From positions 558,001-622,000 of the forward strand of contig NZ_JALHRX010000001.1 of NCBI RefSeq assembly GCF_023952475.1: a stretch of 64,000 nt of DNA, written 5' to 3'. This DNA comes from Cupriavidus sp. WGlv3. Lineage in GTDB: Bacteria; Pseudomonadota; Gammaproteobacteria; Burkholderiales; Burkholderiaceae. This document shows positions 26,423 through 37,961 of this stretch, in pieces. The translations under genes and the position numbers were made by a program. The notes under the pieces were generated by a model. That model made no database searches. It saw nothing but the letters and a program-made list of their open reading frames with translations, and was not told the DNA's origin. Position 1 is the first letter of the stretch. Every line of letters starts with the position of its first letter.

Positions 26423-26758
26423 ATGAACAAGACTCTGAAGCTTTCGCGCGGCGCCACCGTGGTGGTGCTGGGCGGCCTGGCCTGCCTCGGCCTGTCGGCG
26501 TGCATGACCTCCACGCCGGTATGGGACGGCCAGCGCGGCGTGGCACTGGCCACCGTCACGCAAATGCAGATCATCAATCCCGACGCGCCGGCCGGCCTGC
26601 CTACCGTCACCGGCACCGACGGCAAGACCGCCGTGGCGGCGATGAAGAACTTCGACCGTTCGCTGTCGAAGGGCCAGCAAGGCGGGGCGCCTGCCATGAC
26701 CATCGACTTCGGCGCCGGCGGCTATGGCGGCATTGGCATGGGCGGCGGCGGCCGCTGA
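26423..26758 (+). CDS. Small Tad-locus lipoprotein
   Basis: A 111-residue lipoprotein with lipobox LGLSAC (lipidated C27). The remainder has no recognised domain and ends in a Gly-rich tail (GAGGYGGIGMGGGGR). CGGAGAA precedes ATG. It follows the secretin gene by 34 bp, so it could act as a secretin pilotin or an RcpB/CpaD-like partner; that role is inferred from position only. Confidence 0.8.
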   Translation: MNKTLKLSRGATVVVLGGLACLGLSACMTSTPVWDGQRGVALATVTQMQIINPDAPAGLPTVTGTDGKTAVAAMKNFDRSLSKGQQGGAPAMTIDFGAGGYGGIGMGGGGR

Positions 26759-26783
26759 GCACCGGAACCAGGGGGAGGCGATC

Positions 26784-28040
26784 ATGTCTACATCGCGCTT
26801 CGCACGATCCACGCTGACGCGGCGCAAGCGCCAGCGTGGCGCAGTGGCCATCATCGTAGGGCTGTCGCTGGCCGTGCTGATCGGCTTTGTCGGGCTCGCA
26901 CTCGACCTGGGCAAGCTCTATGTGACCAAGAGCGAGCTGCAGAACAGCGTCGATGCCTGCGCGCTGGCGGCCGCACGCGATGTCACGGGGGCCACGCCGC
27001 TGCTCGTGTCCGAGGCCGCCGGCCTCACCACGGGCACGAGCAACGCCGCCCTGTTCCAGGGCAAGGCCGTGGAAATGTTCGAGAACCTCAACGTCACCTA
27101 CAGCGATACGCCTGACAACAACTTTTACCCCAAGAGCGAGGTTCCCTACTCGCTCGACAAGATCAAGTACGTGAAATGCACGGCCGAGCGCACCGGTATC
27201 GCCCACTGGTTCATCCAGGTACTCAATGCGCTGCCAGGGATGAATATCCAGCCCAGCACGGTCAATGCCATGGCCGTCGCCACCACCACCAGCGCACAAA
27301 CCGCCTGCGCGATCCCGGTCTATATCTGCACGCCGCAAACCGCGAATCCGGTGCGGACCGCCTACAACCGTGGCGACTGGATCAAGTCCAAGGACGAGAA
27401 GGATCCCTACGGCCCCGGTAGCTTCGGCTGGGCTGACCTTACTCCGCCCGGCGGCGGCGCCTCCGAACTGGCGGAACTGCTGGCCGGCTCCGGGCAGTGC
27501 GACCTGTCGGTAGTAGGCTCCAAGGTCGGCCAGCCAGGCAGCATTTCGTCGCTGATACCCGCGTGGAACACCCGCTTCGGCATCTATACCGGCTCCTACA
27601 AGGGACCGGAGCACGGCACACCGGACTTCACGGGCTATTCCTACAGCGTTACAACATGGAATTCGCCCAATGGCGGCAACGCCTACCCGGACTTCATCCA
27701 GAAGCGCGGTGCCAATGAGCCGTACCAGACCGACGCGAACAGCGGACTGTCGACCCATGGCACGGCTTCGACCAAGGCGGTCCATCAGGCTGGCGCAGAC
27801 CGCAGGCTGGTACAGGTGCCCGTGGTGAACTGCAACGACCTGGCCTCGACCAAGCAAGCCACGGTGGACTCCTGGGCCTGCATGCTGATGGTGCAGCCGA
27901 TGCAGGATCCCAGCGTAAAGGACGTGACCTACATCGAGTACCTTGGCGATTCGAAGGATCCCACCAGCCCGTGCGCGACCCAGGGCGTGCCCGGATCCAG
28001 CACGGGTCTTGGTCCGCGCGTGCCGGTGCTGGTGCAATAG
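26784..28040 (+). CDS. tadG: TadG-like pilus protein
   Basis: A 418-residue protein with the TadG N-terminus: short basic leader, GAVAIIVGLSLAVLIGFVGLALDLGKLY, and a long extracytoplasmic region. The helix begins with the G-A-V pattern of TadE/TadG proteins and is followed by SELQNSVDACALAAARD, the standard TadG block. Several Cys pairs in the distal part suggest disulfides. GGGGGAGG before ATG 26784 fixes the start. It is followed at 10 bp by a TadE-like gene. Confidence 0.9.
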   Translation: MSTSRFARSTLTRRKRQRGAVAIIVGLSLAVLIGFVGLALDLGKLYVTKSELQNSVDACALAAARDVTGATPLLVSEAAGLTTGTSNAALFQGKAVEMFENLNVTYSDTPDNNFYPKSEVPYSLDKIKYVKCTAERTGIAHWFIQVLNALPGMNIQPSTVNAMAVATTTSAQTACAIPVYICTPQTANPVRTAYNRGDWIKSKDEKDPYGPGSFGWADLTPPGGGASELAELLAGSGQCDLSVVGSKVGQPGSISSLIPAWNTRFGIYTGSYKGPEHGTPDFTGYSYSVTTWNSPNGGNAYPDFIQKRGANEPYQTDANSGLSTHGTASTKAVHQAGADRRLVQVPVVNCNDLASTKQATVDSWACMLMVQPMQDPSVKDVTYIEYLGDSKDPTSPCATQGVPGSSTGLGPRVPVLVQ

Positions 28041-28049
28041 GAGCCGATC

Positions 28050-28559
28050 ATGAAGCGATGCAGGCAACGCAGGTGCAACCGTCGCGGCGCGGTCGCCGTG
28101 GAGTTCGCGCTGGTACTGGTGCCCTTGCTGATGCTGGTGACCGGGGTGGCGGAGTTCGGGCGGGCCATCTACCAGTACAACGCCCTGGCCAAGGCCACCC
28201 GCGATGCGGCGCGCTTCCTGTCGCAGTACGCGCCCAGCGAACCGAATTATCCGGTGGACCAGGCCAAATGCATCGCCGTCTATGGCAAGACCACCTGCGG
28301 CGGCACGGCGCTGGTGAAAGGCCTCAGCACGTCGATGGTGGTGGTCTGCGACCGCGTCGACTCGACCGGCTGCGCCGGCAAGCAGTTTGCCAACGTCGCC
28401 ATCTACGAAGGCGGCGGCAGTTCCGGCACGCCGGCGGGCACCATCAACCTGGTGGCAGTGAAGATCTCGGGCTTTACCTATTCGCCCATGCAGAGCTATC
28501 TCGAAGTGGGGGCCCTGGCGTTCTCCGATATCACGACGACAATGAGGCAGGTGCTATGA
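28050..28559 (+). CDS. tadE: TadE-like pseudopilin
   Basis: A 169-residue TadE-family minor pilin. The N-terminal segment RRGAVAVEFALVLVPLLMLV carries the pseudopilin processing-like motif (G, then VAVEF with Glu +4/+5). Conserved EFGRAIYQYNALAKATRDAAR follows. The distal region has Cys residues. It overlaps the next gene by 4 bp. Confidence 0.92.
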   Translation: MKRCRQRRCNRRGAVAVEFALVLVPLLMLVTGVAEFGRAIYQYNALAKATRDAARFLSQYAPSEPNYPVDQAKCIAVYGKTTCGGTALVKGLSTSMVVVCDRVDSTGCAGKQFANVAIYEGGGSSGTPAGTINLVAVKISGFTYSPMQSYLEVGALAFSDITTTMRQVL

Positions 28560-29014
28560 CTCCGACCCGCGCTCCGCGCCTGCGTTCGCGCCAGACCGGC
28601 GCGGCCGCCATCGAGTTCGCCCTGGTCGCCAGCATCTTCTTCATGCTGCTGATCGGCATTGCCGAGTTTTCGCGCGTGCTGTTTTACTGGAACACCGCCG
28701 GCGAAGCCACCCGGCTGGGAGCCCGCATCGCCGTGGTGTGCGACGTCACCGACACCGCCATCAAGGACCGGATGACGCATCTGATGCCCTTGCTGAAGGC
28801 CAGCAATATCCAGGTCGCGTTCGAGCCCAGTGGTTGCGACGCCGACGACGACTCAGCGCGCAATTCCTGCCGCTCCGTCACCGTCAGCGTGGCCGACGTT
28901 ACGGTCAAGACCTTTATTCCGGTGGTGCCGATCACGGTGTCGCTGCCCCCGTTCTCGACCACGCTGCCGCGGGAGAGCCTCGACTCTTCCACCGGCGGCA
29001 AGATCTGCAACTAG
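28556..29014 (+). CDS. tadF: TadE/TadF-like pseudopilin
   Basis: A 152-residue second TadE-family protein (QTGAAAIEFALVASIFFMLL, then EFSRVLFYWNTAGEATRLGAR). It starts at ATG 28556 inside the stop region of the previous gene (ATGA overlap). Sequence likeness puts it in TadE rather than a distinctive TadF family; the tadF label comes from position. It probably works with TadE and TadG at the pilus base or tip. Confidence 0.88.
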   Translation: MTPTRAPRLRSRQTGAAAIEFALVASIFFMLLIGIAEFSRVLFYWNTAGEATRLGARIAVVCDVTDTAIKDRMTHLMPLLKASNIQVAFEPSGCDADDDSARNSCRSVTVSVADVTVKTFIPVVPITVSLPPFSTTLPRESLDSSTGGKICN

Positions 29015-29037
29015 CGCGCATGAACCAGGAGCACACC

Positions 29038-30231
29038 ATGCTCAGAATTCTGATTGTTTCCGAAGATGCCGACCGGTTGGCCGAGATCCACCGAATCAGC
29101 GCCACGGTGGGCAATTTCCAGGCCATGACGCTGCAGGATGGCCTGCCACGTCTCCCTCTGCATGCCAGCCGGCTGCGCATGGCGGACCTGCTGGTCCTTG
29201 AATTGCCGGTCATCAGCGCGCAGCAGATGCAGGCGGTCGAGCTGCTGCGCCAGCAGCATCCCGAGCTGCCATGCATCCTGGTCACGCCGGCGCCCAGCTC
29301 GGAGGTGCTGATCAAGGCGATGCGCGCCGGTATCCGCGACGTACTGCCGTGGCCACTGGACAAGGCGCAACTGGCCGAGGCGCTCAGGCGCGTGGAGGCC
29401 GCCCACGTGCCACGCGCCCAGGACAACGGGCAGGTGATTTCCGTGATCTCGTGCAAGGGTGGCGCGGGCACCAGCTTCATCGCGGCCAACCTGGGCGACG
29501 CGCTGGCACGGCACCTGGGCAAGCGCGTGCTGGTGGTCGACCTGAACCGGCACTTCGGTGACCTGACCTATATCGTCAGCGACAAGATCCCGCCCTCCAC
29601 GCTGCCCGAGATCTGCAGCCAGATCGACCGCATGGACAGCGCCTTCCTCGAGGCCTGCCTGGTGCATGTGGACAACGGCTTCGACATGCTGGCGGGCGCG
29701 TCCGACCCGGTCAAGGCCAGCCAGATCCAGAAGGACAAGCTGGAGTGGATCCTCTCGGTGGTGCAGCCGGCCTACGACTTCGTGATCTTCGACCTGGGCC
29801 AGAGCATCGACCCGCTGTCGATCGGCGTGCTCGACCACAGCGACCGCATCTGCGTGGTGGCCGAGCCCGCGATCTCCTTCGGCCGTCCGGGCCGCAGGCT
29901 GCTCGATATCCTGAGCGCCCTGCACTACCCCGCCGACAAGGTCCGCCTGGTGCTGAACCGCACCGGCCGCAAGCACGAGATGCCGCGCGCCACCATGGAA
30001 GAGATCTTCGGCGTCAAAGCCGCCTTTATCCTGCCCGACGACCCGGCTGCGGTGGACGAGGCCATCAGCCATGGCGAGCCCGTGGCCAAGCTGAGCCGGC
30101 GCAGCGCCATGACGCGCGCGCTGCAGGCGATGGCCACGCAGCTCTGCACGCCGGCCGAGGCCGAGCGGCGCAGCCGCACCGAAACCGCATCGCCGCTGCG
30201 CCGGCTGATGTTGCGCGCGAAGAGCACCTGA
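29038..30231 (+). CDS. cpaE: Pilus assembly ATPase-like protein CpaE/TadZ
   Basis: A 397-residue localisation factor of the Tad machine. An atypical receiver domain (about 1-125) is followed by a MinD/ParA-type domain (about 130-370). The deviant Walker A reads KGGAGTSF, so the canonical KT pair is replaced by TS, as is usual for TadZ. DFVIFDLGQS is the Walker B region. AGGA 7 bp upstream supports ATG 29038 over an in-frame ATG at 29020. Confidence 0.92.
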   Translation: MLRILIVSEDADRLAEIHRISATVGNFQAMTLQDGLPRLPLHASRLRMADLLVLELPVISAQQMQAVELLRQQHPELPCILVTPAPSSEVLIKAMRAGIRDVLPWPLDKAQLAEALRRVEAAHVPRAQDNGQVISVISCKGGAGTSFIAANLGDALARHLGKRVLVVDLNRHFGDLTYIVSDKIPPSTLPEICSQIDRMDSAFLEACLVHVDNGFDMLAGASDPVKASQIQKDKLEWILSVVQPAYDFVIFDLGQSIDPLSIGVLDHSDRICVVAEPAISFGRPGRRLLDILSALHYPADKVRLVLNRTGRKHEMPRATMEEIFGVKAAFILPDDPAAVDEAISHGEPVAKLSRRSAMTRALQAMATQLCTPAEAERRSRTETASPLRRLMLRAKST

Positions 30232-30288
30232 TTCATCGATTGCAGCCGACCGGCCACGGTCAACCGCACCGCCAACGAGGAGTCCATC

Positions 30289-31659
30289 ATGTCGATCCGA
30301 GAACAACTGGCCAATGCCGGGCCTGCCTTCACTGCCAATGGCCACGCCGCGATCCAGTTTGCGACCTCTGCCGCCTCTGTCTCGGGCGGCTACCACCAGC
30401 TCAAGCGCGAGGTGCACGAAACCGTGCTCGACCGCGTCGAGCTGGAGCGCCTGGCACGCTATCCGCAGGAACAGGTGCGGCAGGAGATCACTTCGCTGGT
30501 CAACCTGATCGTCGACGAGCAGAAGGTGCTGCTCAACGACAACGAGCGCCGCCAGTTGGCCGTCGAGATCCATGACGAGATGTTCGGCTTCGGCCCGCTC
30601 GAGCCGCTGCTGAAGGACCCGACGGTGTCCGACATCCTGGTCAACACCGCGCGCCAGACCTATGTCGAACGACGCGGCAAGCTGGAGCTGACCGACGTCG
30701 TGTTCTACGACGACGCGCACCTGATGAAGGTGATCGAGAAGATCGTGTCGCGCGTCGGGCGCCGCATCGACGAAACCAGCCCGATGGTCGACGCGCGCCT
30801 GCCCGACGGCTCGCGCGTCAACGCCATCATTCCGCCCTCGGCCATCGACGGGCCGTTGCTGTCGATCCGCCGCTTTGCCGTGAATCCGCTGCAAGTCGCC
30901 GACCTGGTCAACCTGCGCAGCCTGACCCCGCCGATGGCGCAGCTGCTGCAGGCGCTGTCGCAGGCCAAGGTCAACGTGCTGGTGTCGGGCGGCACCGGCA
31001 GCGGCAAGACCACGCTGCTGAATATCCTGTCCGGTTTTATCCCGGAAGACGAGCGCGTGGTCACGATCGAAGACGCCGCGGAACTGCAGCTGCGCCAGCC
31101 CCATGTGCTGCGCCTGGAAACGCGCCCGCCCAATATCGAAGGCAAGGGCGAGATCACGCAGCGCGCGCTGGTGCGCAACGCACTGCGCATGCGTCCGGAC
31201 CGCATCATCCTGGGCGAAGTGCGCGGCGGCGAGGCGCTGGACATGCTCAACGCGATGAACACCGGCCATGAAGGCTCGCTCACCACCATCCACGCCAACA
31301 CTCCGCGCGATGCGCTGACGCGGCTGGAAAACATGGTCAGCATGGCGGGCCTGACCATGCCGGCCAAGGCCATGCGGCAGCAGATCGCCTCGGCCATCAC
31401 GGTGATCGTGCAGGCCGCGCGCATGACCGACGGCCGCCGCAAGATCATCAGCATCCAGGAGATCACCGGCATGGAGGGCGACATCATCAACATGCAGGAG
31501 ATCTTCACGTTCCAGCGCACCGGGGTGGACAAGGACGGCACCGTGCGCGGCAACTTCCGCGCCACCGGGGTCTATCCCAAGTTTGCCGAGCGGCTGCGCG
31601 TGTTCGGCGTGGGACTGCCTGACGATACCTACGACCCCGCCAAGCGCTACGAAGTCTGA
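30289..31659 (+). CDS. tadA: Tad secretion ATPase TadA/CpaF
   Basis: A 456-residue hexameric secretion ATPase that powers Flp pilus assembly. Walker A is GGTGSGKT (234-241), Walker B is in [16 protein letters not shown] (about 300-315), and the His box reads TTIHANTP (about 330). The N-terminal domain [19 protein letters not shown] is standard for CpaF. GAGGAG precedes ATG 30289. Length and motifs are complete, so the enzyme should be active. Confidence 0.96.
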   Translation: MSIREQLANAGPAFTANGHAAIQFATSAASVSGGYHQLKREVHETVLDRVELERLARYPQEQVRQEITSLVNLIVDEQKVLLNDNERRQLAVEIHDEMFGFGPLEPLLKDPTVSDILVNTARQTYVERRGKLELTDVVFYDDAHLMKVIEKIVSRVGRRIDETSPMVDARLPDGSRVNAIIPPSAIDGPLLSIRRFAVNPLQVADLVNLRSLTPPMAQLLQALSQAKVNVLVSGGTGSGKTTLLNILSGFIPEDERVVTIEDAAELQLRQPHVLRLETRPPNIEGKGEITQRALVRNALRMRPDRIILGEVRGGEALDMLNAMNTGHEGSLTTIHANTPRDALTRLENMVSMAGLTMPAKAMRQQIASAITVIVQAARMTDGRRKIISIQEITGMEGDIINMQEIFTFQRTGVDKDGTVRGNFRATGVYPKFAERLRVFGVGLPDDTYDPAKRYEV

Positions 31660-31704
31660 CCGGCCAGGGCACATACCAATACGATCCATCCGGGGGAGCT
31701 ACAC

Positions 31705-32682
31705 ATGAGTACGATCTTCTACGCCTTCGGCATCCTGCTGTTCGTTGCCGTGGTGCTCTGCGTCGAGGGCATCTATCTGTGGTGGAACAATGCCCACGGA
31801 CCCGCGGCCAAGCGTATCGAAGCGCGGCTGCGGGCACTGTCGGCCGGCGGACACGTTGGTGCCGAGCGGCTCTCGATCCTGAAGAAGCGCATGCTGGCCG
31901 ACTCGCCGCGCATGCAGCAGTGGCTGATGCGGGTGCCGCGCATCGGCGCGCTCGATCGCTGGCTCGAACAGTCCGGCAGCAGCTGGTCGGTGGCACAGTT
32001 GTTCGGGTACTGCGCGATGGTGGTGCTGTGCACGGTCGCACTGATTCCGCTGTTGCCGGTACCGGCTTCCCTGGTGATGCTCGGCGCGGTGCTGGCCGCC
32101 ATGCTGCCGGTGCTGCACGTGATACGCCTGCGCGGCAAACGGCTCAAGCAACTCGAGGCCCAACTGCCCGACGCGGTCGACATGATCAGCCGCGCCCTGC
32201 GCGCCGGCCATTCGTTCAGCGGGGCGCTCAGCATGGTCGGGCAGGAAATGAAGGCGCCGATCGGGCCGGAGTTCCGCACCACCTTCGAAGAGATCAACTA
32301 TGGCGTGGCGCTGGACGAAGCCATGACCAACCTGGCCATACGCGTGCCGGTGGCCGACCTGCGCTACTTTGTCATCGCGGTGCTGATCCAGCGCGAAAGC
32401 GGCGGCAACCTTGCCGAGATCCTCGACACCATCGGCACCATGGTGCGCGAACGCCTGAAGCTATTCGACAAGATCCGCGTGCTGTCGGCCGAAGGCAAGA
32501 TGTCGGCATGGGTGCTCGGGCTGCTGCCGTTCTGCACCGCCGGCCTGATCCTGGTAGTCAATCCGGGCTTCATGAATGTGCTGTGGGAAGACCCGCTGGG
32601 CTTGCGCATGATCGGCGGAGCGTTGGTGTCGATGAGCTTCGGCGTGCTGTGGATGCGCAAGATCATCCGGATCCGGGTCTGA
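31705..32682 (+). CDS. tadB: TadB, inner-membrane pilus assembly protein
   Basis: A 325-residue polytopic protein of the T2SSF/GspF class. It has an N-terminal transmembrane helix, two central helices (about 95-140), the cytoplasmic F-domain (about 155-285, LPDAVDMISRALRAGHSFSGAL and RESGGNLAEILDTI) and C-terminal helices. GGGGGAG precedes ATG. It is the platform protein expected to bind TadA, paired with TadC. Confidence 0.94.
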   Translation: MSTIFYAFGILLFVAVVLCVEGIYLWWNNAHGPAAKRIEARLRALSAGGHVGAERLSILKKRMLADSPRMQQWLMRVPRIGALDRWLEQSGSSWSVAQLFGYCAMVVLCTVALIPLLPVPASLVMLGAVLAAMLPVLHVIRLRGKRLKQLEAQLPDAVDMISRALRAGHSFSGALSMVGQEMKAPIGPEFRTTFEEINYGVALDEAMTNLAIRVPVADLRYFVIAVLIQRESGGNLAEILDTIGTMVRERLKLFDKIRVLSAEGKMSAWVLGLLPFCTAGLILVVNPGFMNVLWEDPLGLRMIGGALVSMSFGVLWMRKIIRIRV

Positions 32683-32757
32683 GGCGTCGGCGGCGGTTGC
32701 CTCGGGGCAGTGCCAGAAGAAGCAGGGCTTGGACAGCCATACTGACGGGAGTCCATC

Positions 32758-33732
32758 ATGCAAGAGATTTTCCAGGGGTTCCAGGGCGACCAGATGATCG
32801 TGCTCGCGCTGATCTTCGTGGCCGCGTTCGGCACGGTGTTCGGCGTGCTCCATGTGTTATCGCCCCATCGGCTGCGCGGCCGGGCCGAACAGATCGCGGG
32901 CCAGGCGGGGTCGTTCCAGCCCGACCAGGGGCGGCAGCAGGCGCTGATCGAAAGGCTGGTGAAGTGGGCGCAGCCAGTTTCGCGGCTGTCGCTGCCCAAG
33001 GAAGGCTGGGAGAATTCGCAGCTGCGCGTGCGCTTCATGAATGCCGGCTGGCGCAATGCCAGCGCCGCGCCGCTGTACTTCGGCGCCAAGACGGTATTGG
33101 CCGTCGGCCTGCCCATGCTGGGACTGCTGGCGGTCAGCAGCCAGCCCGGACAGCAAAGCCAGCAGCTCATGTTCGCGCTGCTGGCAGTGCTCGGCGCCAT
33201 CGGCTACTACCTCCCCAACGTAGTCCTCGCCCGCAAGGTCTCCCAACGCCAGCGCACCGTCTTCGAAGAATTCCCCGACGTGATCGACCTGCTGACCGTC
33301 TGCGTCGAAGCCGGCCTCGGCCTGGACGCGGCGCTGATGCGCGTGGCGGACGAGCTGGCGCTGCGCTGCCCGGTGCTGGCCGATGAGCTGCAGCTGATGC
33401 TGCTGGAACTGCGCTCGGGCTTCTCGAAGGAAAAGGCGCTGACCAACCTGTCGCTGCGCACCGGCGTCGAAGACGTCGACAAGTTTGCGTCGATGCTGGT
33501 CCAGGCCGACCGCTTCGGCACCAGCCTGGGCGAGTCGCTGCGCGTGCTGTCCGACATGCTGCGCACCAAGCGCCGCATGCGTGCCGAGGAGCAGGCCGCC
33601 AAGATCGCGCTGAAGCTGCTGTTCCCGCTGATCTTCACCATCTTCCCGTCCTTGCTGCTGGTGTTGCTGGGGCCGGCGTTTATCCAGATCTATCGCGTGC
33701 TGCTGCCGACCATGGCGGGACAGGCCGGATAG
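32758..33732 (+). CDS. tadC: TadC, inner-membrane pilus assembly protein
   Basis: A 324-residue second F-domain protein. It has an N-terminal helix, two central helices (about 105-160), an F-domain (about 170-290, FPDVIDLLTVCVEAGLGLDAAL) and a terminal helix. It is the last gene of the tad operon. No TadD-type TPR lipoprotein follows, so that component is missing here or encoded elsewhere. An intrinsic terminator follows at 33801. Confidence 0.94.
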   Translation: MQEIFQGFQGDQMIVLALIFVAAFGTVFGVLHVLSPHRLRGRAEQIAGQAGSFQPDQGRQQALIERLVKWAQPVSRLSLPKEGWENSQLRVRFMNAGWRNASAAPLYFGAKTVLAVGLPMLGLLAVSSQPGQQSQQLMFALLAVLGAIGYYLPNVVLARKVSQRQRTVFEEFPDVIDLLTVCVEAGLGLDAALMRVADELALRCPVLADELQLMLLELRSGFSKEKALTNLSLRTGVEDVDKFASMLVQADRFGTSLGESLRVLSDMLRTKRRMRAEEQAAKIALKLLFPLIFTIFPSLLLVLLGPAFIQIYRVLLPTMAGQAG

Positions 33733-33800
33733 CGCCTCCGGGAAACCGCGATCGTTTCCCCCGGCTGTCTCCCGGTGCAATGCCGGCAAGACAGTCACTT

Positions 33801-33828
33801 GCCCGGAACCCAGGTTCCGGGCTTTTTT
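33801..33828 (+). terminator. Intrinsic terminator of the Tad operon
   Basis: A 10-bp perfect stem (GCCCGGAACC / GGTTCCGGGC) with a tiny loop, followed by six T residues, 68 bp after the tadC stop. It is a textbook rho-independent terminator. Confidence 0.9.
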
Positions 33829-33943
33829 GCTTTGCCGGGCCAATACCGGGGCTTGACCGGACGGGCTGGCTTCTGAAGAATGCAGGCAATCCCCTGCCGG
33901 CGCCGAGGCCACGCAGCGCGCGCCCTACCCGCCTGGAGTCCCG

Positions 33944-34717
33944 ATGAAGCTACGCATCCTGAGCGACCTCCACATCGAACACAACCTGCCGCAGTCCGTA
34001 CCCGCATGCGACGCCGACCTCGTGATCCTGGCCGGCGACATCGCCAACGGCCGCGACGGCATCGACTGGGCCATCGGCACGTTCAGCCAGCCCGTGGTCT
34101 ACGTGCCGGGCAACCACGAGTACTACGAGAGCAATTTCGACACCGTCGACCAGCACATGGCCGAGGCCGCGGCAGCGCATCCGCGGGTGCGCCTGCTCAA
34201 TGGCGAGGTGGCGGAATTCGACGGCGTGCGCGTCATCGGCACGACGTGGTGGACCGACTACACGCTGTTCGGCACCGACCGGCGCGACGAGGCGATGCAG
34301 GCATGCGCCAAGGCTATGTACGACCACCGGCTGATCGAGATCCGCGGCGACGACGGCCACATGCGCCAGTTCACGCCGCAGGACGCACTGGCACGCCACC
34401 GCGCCGCCTCCGATTGGCTTCAGGCGCAACTGGCGCTGCCCTACGCCGGCAAGACCGTCGTGGTCACGCACCACGGCCCGGACCTCGGCAGCCTGGATCC
34501 GCGCTTCTCCCACGACCTGGTCTCCGGCGGCTTCCTGTCCCGCCGGCCCGACCTGGTGGCGCAGGCAGACCTGTGGATCCACGGCCATACCCACACCAGC
34601 TTCGACTACTGCGTCGACAACTCGCGCGTGGTGTGCAACCCGCGCGGCTATGTCAGCCGCCGTACCGGCGAGGTGGAGAACAAAGCCTTTGACTGGTGCT
34701 GCGTGGTCGAGGTCTGA
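33944..34717 (+). CDS. Calcineurin-like metallophosphoesterase
   Basis: A 257-residue cytoplasmic metallophosphoesterase. The dimetal motifs are all visible: D8-x-H10 (SDLH), GD at 31-32, GNHE at 56-59, an HH pair in VVVTHHGPD and GHTHTS near the C-terminus. The substrate cannot be deduced. It stands alone between two terminators and is convergent with groEL. Confidence 0.9.
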   Translation: MKLRILSDLHIEHNLPQSVPACDADLVILAGDIANGRDGIDWAIGTFSQPVVYVPGNHEYYESNFDTVDQHMAEAAAAHPRVRLLNGEVAEFDGVRVIGTTWWTDYTLFGTDRRDEAMQACAKAMYDHRLIEIRGDDGHMRQFTPQDALARHRAASDWLQAQLALPYAGKTVVVTHHGPDLGSLDPRFSHDLVSGGFLSRRPDLVAQADLWIHGHTHTSFDYCVDNSRVVCNPRGYVSRRTGEVENKAFDWCCVVEV

Positions 34718-34757
34718 CGCGACCGGGCCCGCGCACCACCGCGCCGGCCATCCAAAC

Positions 34758-34793
34758 AAAAACCCCCGCGGACTCGCGCCCGCGGGGGTTTTT
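34758..34793. terminator. Bidirectional terminator between metallophosphoesterase and groEL
   Basis: 14-bp perfect arms (AAAAACCCCCGCGG and its complement) with an 8-base loop, flanked by A and T runs on both strands. It can stop transcription from both convergent genes. Confidence 0.9.
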
Positions 34794-34834
34794 TCATCGC
34801 AGCCTGCCCTGACGGGCAGTGGGCTGGGAATGGA

Positions 34835-36511
<1,677 letters not shown>

Positions 36512-36525
36512 CTACAAGTAACGGA

Positions 36526-36816
36526 TTACTTGTTGACCACGGCCATGATGTCTTCTTCGCGCATGACCAGCAGTTCCTGGCCATCCACCTTCACGCCCTG
36601 GCCGGCATACTTGCCGAACAGCACGCGATCGCCGACCTTGACGTCCAGGGCGATGTTGTTGCCCTTGTCATCCTTCTTGCCGGGGCCGATTGCCAGCACT
36701 TCGCCTTGATCGGGCTTCTCGGCAGCGTTGTCGGGAATCACGATACCGGACGCGGTCTTGGTTTCGTTGTCCAGACGCTTCACGATCACGCGGTCGTGCA
36801 GAGGACGCAGATTCAT
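36526..36816 (-). CDS. groES: Co-chaperonin GroES
   Basis: A 96-residue co-chaperonin that caps GroEL. The N-terminus [20 protein letters not shown] and the mobile-loop region ([14 protein letters not shown]) are standard. AGGAG lies 7 bp before ATG 36816. It is first in the groESL operon. Confidence 0.98.
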
Positions 36817-36911
36817 ACGGACTCCTAGATACAAAGTGAGTTTTTGATCACAAATCGGCCGGCTACCGAGGCGACGGCCGTCAGAAATGTTCAGGTGTCG
36901 CAGGAGGGCTG

Positions 36912-36938
36912 TTAGCACTCACCCCTGACGAGTGCTAA
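36912..36938 (-). promoter_or_regulatory. CIRCE operator (HrcA site) of groESL
   Basis: TTAGCACTC, nine bases, GAGTGCTAA: a perfect CIRCE element, the binding site of the heat-shock repressor HrcA. It lies at the transcription start of groES and overlaps the -10 box by one base. Confidence 0.97.
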
Positions 36939-36966
36939 TTATAGGGACGGGGTAGGGGCATTTCAA
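36938..36966 (-). promoter_or_regulatory. Sigma-70 promoter of groESL
   Basis: On the minus strand TTGAAA, a 17-base spacer, then TATAAT. Both boxes are at or near consensus with ideal spacing. Transcription would start inside the CIRCE element, allowing repression by HrcA. Confidence 0.9.
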
Positions 36967-37230
36967 GACAGGCGCTGGATACGGGTTTTCCCGGGGACGG
37001 GCGCAGCGCACATTGAGATCCGGCGCCGAGGATGGCGCCGGAAGCGATGCGGTCGATCATCGCGATAACGTCGACGATGCGGCACGAATCCGACTCGCGC
37101 CGCATTGCCTGCAGAATAATGCCTTGCTGCCTGGCCTTCGGCCAGCGTGGTGCCGGGGGGCGCCGCGCCGCAGCTCGCCGGCTTGCCCGGCGCTGCATTT
37201 GGCGTTTTTTTGCAGATGGCGGGCGTGATG

Positions 37231-37857
37231 CTATTTGCCGCCCTTCACGGTGGTGTACGCCGTAATCAGGTTCCGATAGTCGGGAATATGGTTGGAGAAC
37301 AAGGTCCCCAGCCCCTCGATGTCGTTGCGCCAGTCGCGATGAAGCTCGCAGGCAACGCCGAACCACGTCATCAGTTGGGCGCCGGCCTCGGCCATGCGGT
37401 GCCACGCCGATTCGCGCGTCACCTCATTGAACGTCCCGGATGCATCGGTCACCACGAACACATCGTAGCCTTCTTCGATCGCTGACAAGGCCGGAAATGC
37501 CACGCAGACTTCAGTCACCACCCCGGCGATCAGCAACTGCTTCTTGCCGGTTGCCTTCACCGCCTTGACGAAGTCCTCGTTGTCCCACGCATTGATTTGC
37601 CCGGGACGCGGAATAAACGGCGCATCGGGGAACATCGCCTTGAGCTCCGGCACCAGCGGCCCGTTGGGTCCGTCCTCGAAGCTGGTGGTCAGGATCGTCG
37701 GCAGCTTGAAATACTTGGCCAGATCCGCCATGGCGAGAACGTTGTTCTTGAACTTGTCCGGCTCGATGTCGCGCACCAGCGACAGCAGGCCGGCCTGATG
37801 ATCCACCATCAGTACCGCTGCCTGGCTCTTGTCCAAACGCTTGTAGGTCTTGCTCAT
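37231..37857 (-). CDS. ycaC: YcaC-like isochorismatase-family hydrolase
   Basis: A 208-residue cysteine hydrolase. The nucleophile is C118 (GVVTEVCVAFPAL) and the acid D19 (VLMVDHQAG). R84 in FIPRPGQ is near where many family members have Lys. The sequence closely resembles E. coli YcaC from memory (AWDNEDFVKAVKATGKKQL, CELHRDWRNDIEGL). Its substrate is unknown. It is the last gene of the catabolic operon and may be an accessory rather than a pathway enzyme. Confidence 0.88.
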   Translation of the reverse strand: MSKTYKRLDKSQAAVLMVDHQAGLLSLVRDIEPDKFKNNVLAMADLAKYFKLPTILTTSFEDGPNGPLVPELKAMFPDAPFIPRPGQINAWDNEDFVKAVKATGKKQLLIAGVVTEVCVAFPALSAIEEGYDVFVVTDASGTFNEVTRESAWHRMAEAGAQLMTWFGVACELHRDWRNDIEGLGTLFSNHIPDYRNLITAYTTVKGGK

Positions 37858-37961
37858 CTTCCGCTCCTGTGAATGCGCGTCCGGTTCGGTTGGACACGCG
37901 TGGTGAAATCTTCTGCATGGCGCTGCAATCCATGCACGGCTGCCTGCTCACTCCCGGTGAA

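Noticed and set aside
29011..31689. 892-codon minus-strand open frame opposite cpaE and tadA
   Set aside because: Antisense to two genes with complete catalytic motifs; its own sequence has no recognisable domain.
36926..37230. Possible small gene between groES and the YcaC-like gene
   Set aside because: Short frames only, no ribosome site or family; the region holds the groES promoter and a short hairpin near 37131-37145.
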